Shown: positions 62,920 through 64,000 of the stretch, piece by piece
How the letters are laid out: every line of letters begins with the position of its first letter
Numbering within the stretch: position 1 is the stretch's first letter
Source: Xanthomonas sp. SI
Lineage (GTDB): Bacteria; Pseudomonadota; Gammaproteobacteria; Xanthomonadales; Xanthomonadaceae
Direction of reading: 5' to 3'
Length of the DNA: 64,000 nucleotides
NCBI RefSeq assembly: GCF_014236855.1
Contig: NZ_CP051261.1
Location: 2,108,001-2,172,000 of the forward strand
The notes under the pieces: generated by a model
Seen by the model: only the letters and a program-made list of their open reading frames with translations
What the model was told of the DNA's origin: nothing
The model's database searches: none
Translations under genes and position numbers: made by a program

Positions 62920-64000
62920 ATGCGCCTGGGGACCCGTTTTTTCGCCTGTTCCGCCATCGCCGCAGGCTGGTGCCTAGCGGCGCAATCGGCGTTTGCAGGT
63001 CAGGTCCAGGCGGTTTCGGTCGGTAATGGCGCCACCGGTACGCGTGCCGAGATCCGGCTGCAGGGCAGCGGCGGCTTCACCACGCTGACCCTGGCCAACC
63101 CCAACCGGTTGGTCGTCGACCTGCCCGAATCCTCCGCTGCGCAGGGCCTGAAGCTGCCTGCCGGCAACGGTGTGGTCACGGCCGTGCGTACCGGTCATCC
63201 GGTGCCCGGCACCTTGCGCATCGTGTTCGACCTGAGCAGCCCGGTGGTGGCGTTCAAGCCGCAGATGCAGACCGTGGCCGGCAGTTCGGTGCTGGTGATC
63301 GAGTGGCCGGGCGATGCGGCGTCGGCCAAGCCGGTGGCCAATGCCGGCAATGGCGTGGCGACGCCCGCGCCCACGGCCTCCGCGGCGCCCACCACAGTAG
63401 CGGTCGAACCCAAGCCGACGCCCGATCCGCGCCTGGAAGCGGCGCGCGCGACGGCGGCCCTGACCTCGTCGGTGGTGCAACGCGCAGCGCCGCCGCCGAC
63501 ACCGGTACAGCAGACACCTATACAGCAGGCGCCGACGACGACCGTGGCGGCTCGCCCGGGCGTCGTGCCGGTGCCGGCTGCTGCACCCGGCACCTCCGTT
63601 GCCGCGATGGCGCCGACCGCATCTGCATCCGCGTCGGTCGGCGCCGCCGTGCCGGCGCAACAAGGCGTCGTCGCGGCAGCGCCGATGTCCGACCGGCCCG
63701 ACGCGGCCAGCACCGACGATGTGGCCGTCGCCGCCGCCGCCGAGGCGCGCCCGGTGATGCCGAGCGCGCCGTCGCGGGTGGCGATGAAGCCGAGCATGCG
63801 GCCGTTGATCGTGGCCATCGATCCCGGCCATGGCGGCCAGGATCCCGGCGCGATGGGCCCGACCGGCAAGCGCGAGAAGGACGTGACCCTGGCGATCGGC
63901 CGCGAACTGGCGCGGCAGATCAACGCCACGCCAGGCATGAAGGCCTACATGACCCGCGATACCGACGTGTTCATCCCGCTGCCGATGCGCGCGCAGAAGG
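62920..64000 (+). CDS. N-acetylmuramoyl-L-alanine amidase with AMIN domain, 5' part
   Basis: The first 360 codons of an AmiC-like amidase, cut by the window end. A signal peptide (CLAAQSAFAGQ) precedes an AMIN domain (residues about 27-130: NRLVVDLPESSAAQGLKLPAG, GTLRIVFDLSSPVVAF) that targets the divisome. A long Ala/Pro/Thr-rich linker (about 135-285) follows. The zinc amidase_3 domain starts LIVAIDPGHGGQDPGAMGP with the first metal His and the Glu in TGKREKDVTL. ATG 62920 gives the signal peptide; the downstream mutL usual in this order is beyond the window. Confidence 0.93.
   Translation, partial: MRLGTRFFACSAIAAGWCLAAQSAFAGQVQAVSVGNGATGTRAEIRLQGSGGFTTLTLANPNRLVVDLPESSAAQGLKLPAGNGVVTAVRTGHPVPGTLRIVFDLSSPVVAFKPQMQTVAGSSVLVIEWPGDAASAKPVANAGNGVATPAPTASAAPTTVAVEPKPTPDPRLEAARATAALTSSVVQRAAPPPTPVQQTPIQQAPTTTVAARPGVVPVPAAAPGTSVAAMAPTASASASVGAAVPAQQGVVAAAPMSDRPDAASTDDVAVAAAAEARPVMPSAPSRVAMKPSMRPLIVAIDPGHGGQDPGAMGPTGKREKDVTLAIGRELARQINATPGMKAYMTRDTDVFIPLPMRAQK

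Overview
The window is a GC-rich chromosomal segment from a xanthomonad, very probably Xanthomonas. The main evidence is a nearly complete xanthan (gum) operon preceded by ihfA, a MerR gene and tRNA-Pro, a xanthomonad-type VirB type IV secretion cluster, and the dispersed repeat TAGGAGCGGCTTCAGCCGCG. The gum cluster has only one acetyltransferase (gumF, no gumG), and dxs follows gumN directly with no gumO or gumP. From memory this is unlike X. campestris and may point to the translucens/sacchari side of the genus; that placement is inference. No IS element, CRISPR array or prophage was seen.

Layout. 1-7.2 kb: 3' half of a T4SS operon (virB11 tail, virB1, B2, B3, B4, a VirB5-like gene, virB6) ending in an AT-rich DUF4189 gene. 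7.5-22.4 kb: a maltose/maltodextrin locus with a GH13 alpha-glucosidase, a TonB-dependent receptor, an (alpha/alpha)6-type glycosidase, an MFS sugar importer, a periplasmic GH13 enzyme and a LacI repressor. Three copies of one 14-bp LacI-type operator mark its three transcription units. A Fur-box iron operon (DUF3325, DUF3649, PepSY) lies inside this locus. 22.5-30.8 kb: translation housekeeping genes (thrS with a candidate attenuator, infC with an AUC start, rpmI, rplT, pheS, pheT), then ihfA, a MerR gene and tRNA-Pro.

31-46 kb: gumB, C, D, E, F, H, I, J, K, L, M, then a cupin and gumN. Together they encode assembly of the pentasaccharide repeat on undecaprenyl phosphate (GumD, M, H, K, I), its decoration (GumF acetyl, GumL pyruvyl), flipping (GumJ), polymerisation (GumE) and export (GumB/GumC). 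46-55 kb, mostly minus strand: dxs, an HNH nuclease, an acyl-CoA dehydrogenase and a MarR-FUSC-DUF1656-HlyD aromatic/drug efflux operon with AT-rich TACAT/ATGTA operator candidates. 55-64 kb: a lipoprotein, tRNA-Phe, a small secreted protein, a lipocalin, an orphan MbcA/ParS-type antitoxin-like protein, xseA, queG, nnrD, tsaE and the 5' part of an AMIN-domain amidase cut by the window end.

No clear candidate for a wholly new system was found. The most interesting signals are regulatory or structural: the LacI operator triplet, the Thr-Thr-Ile leader and terminator before thrS, a family of long hairpins with 46-48 nt loops, the composition switch at the virB6/DUF4189 end of the T4SS operon, and a possible 24-codon ORF between gumC and gumD.
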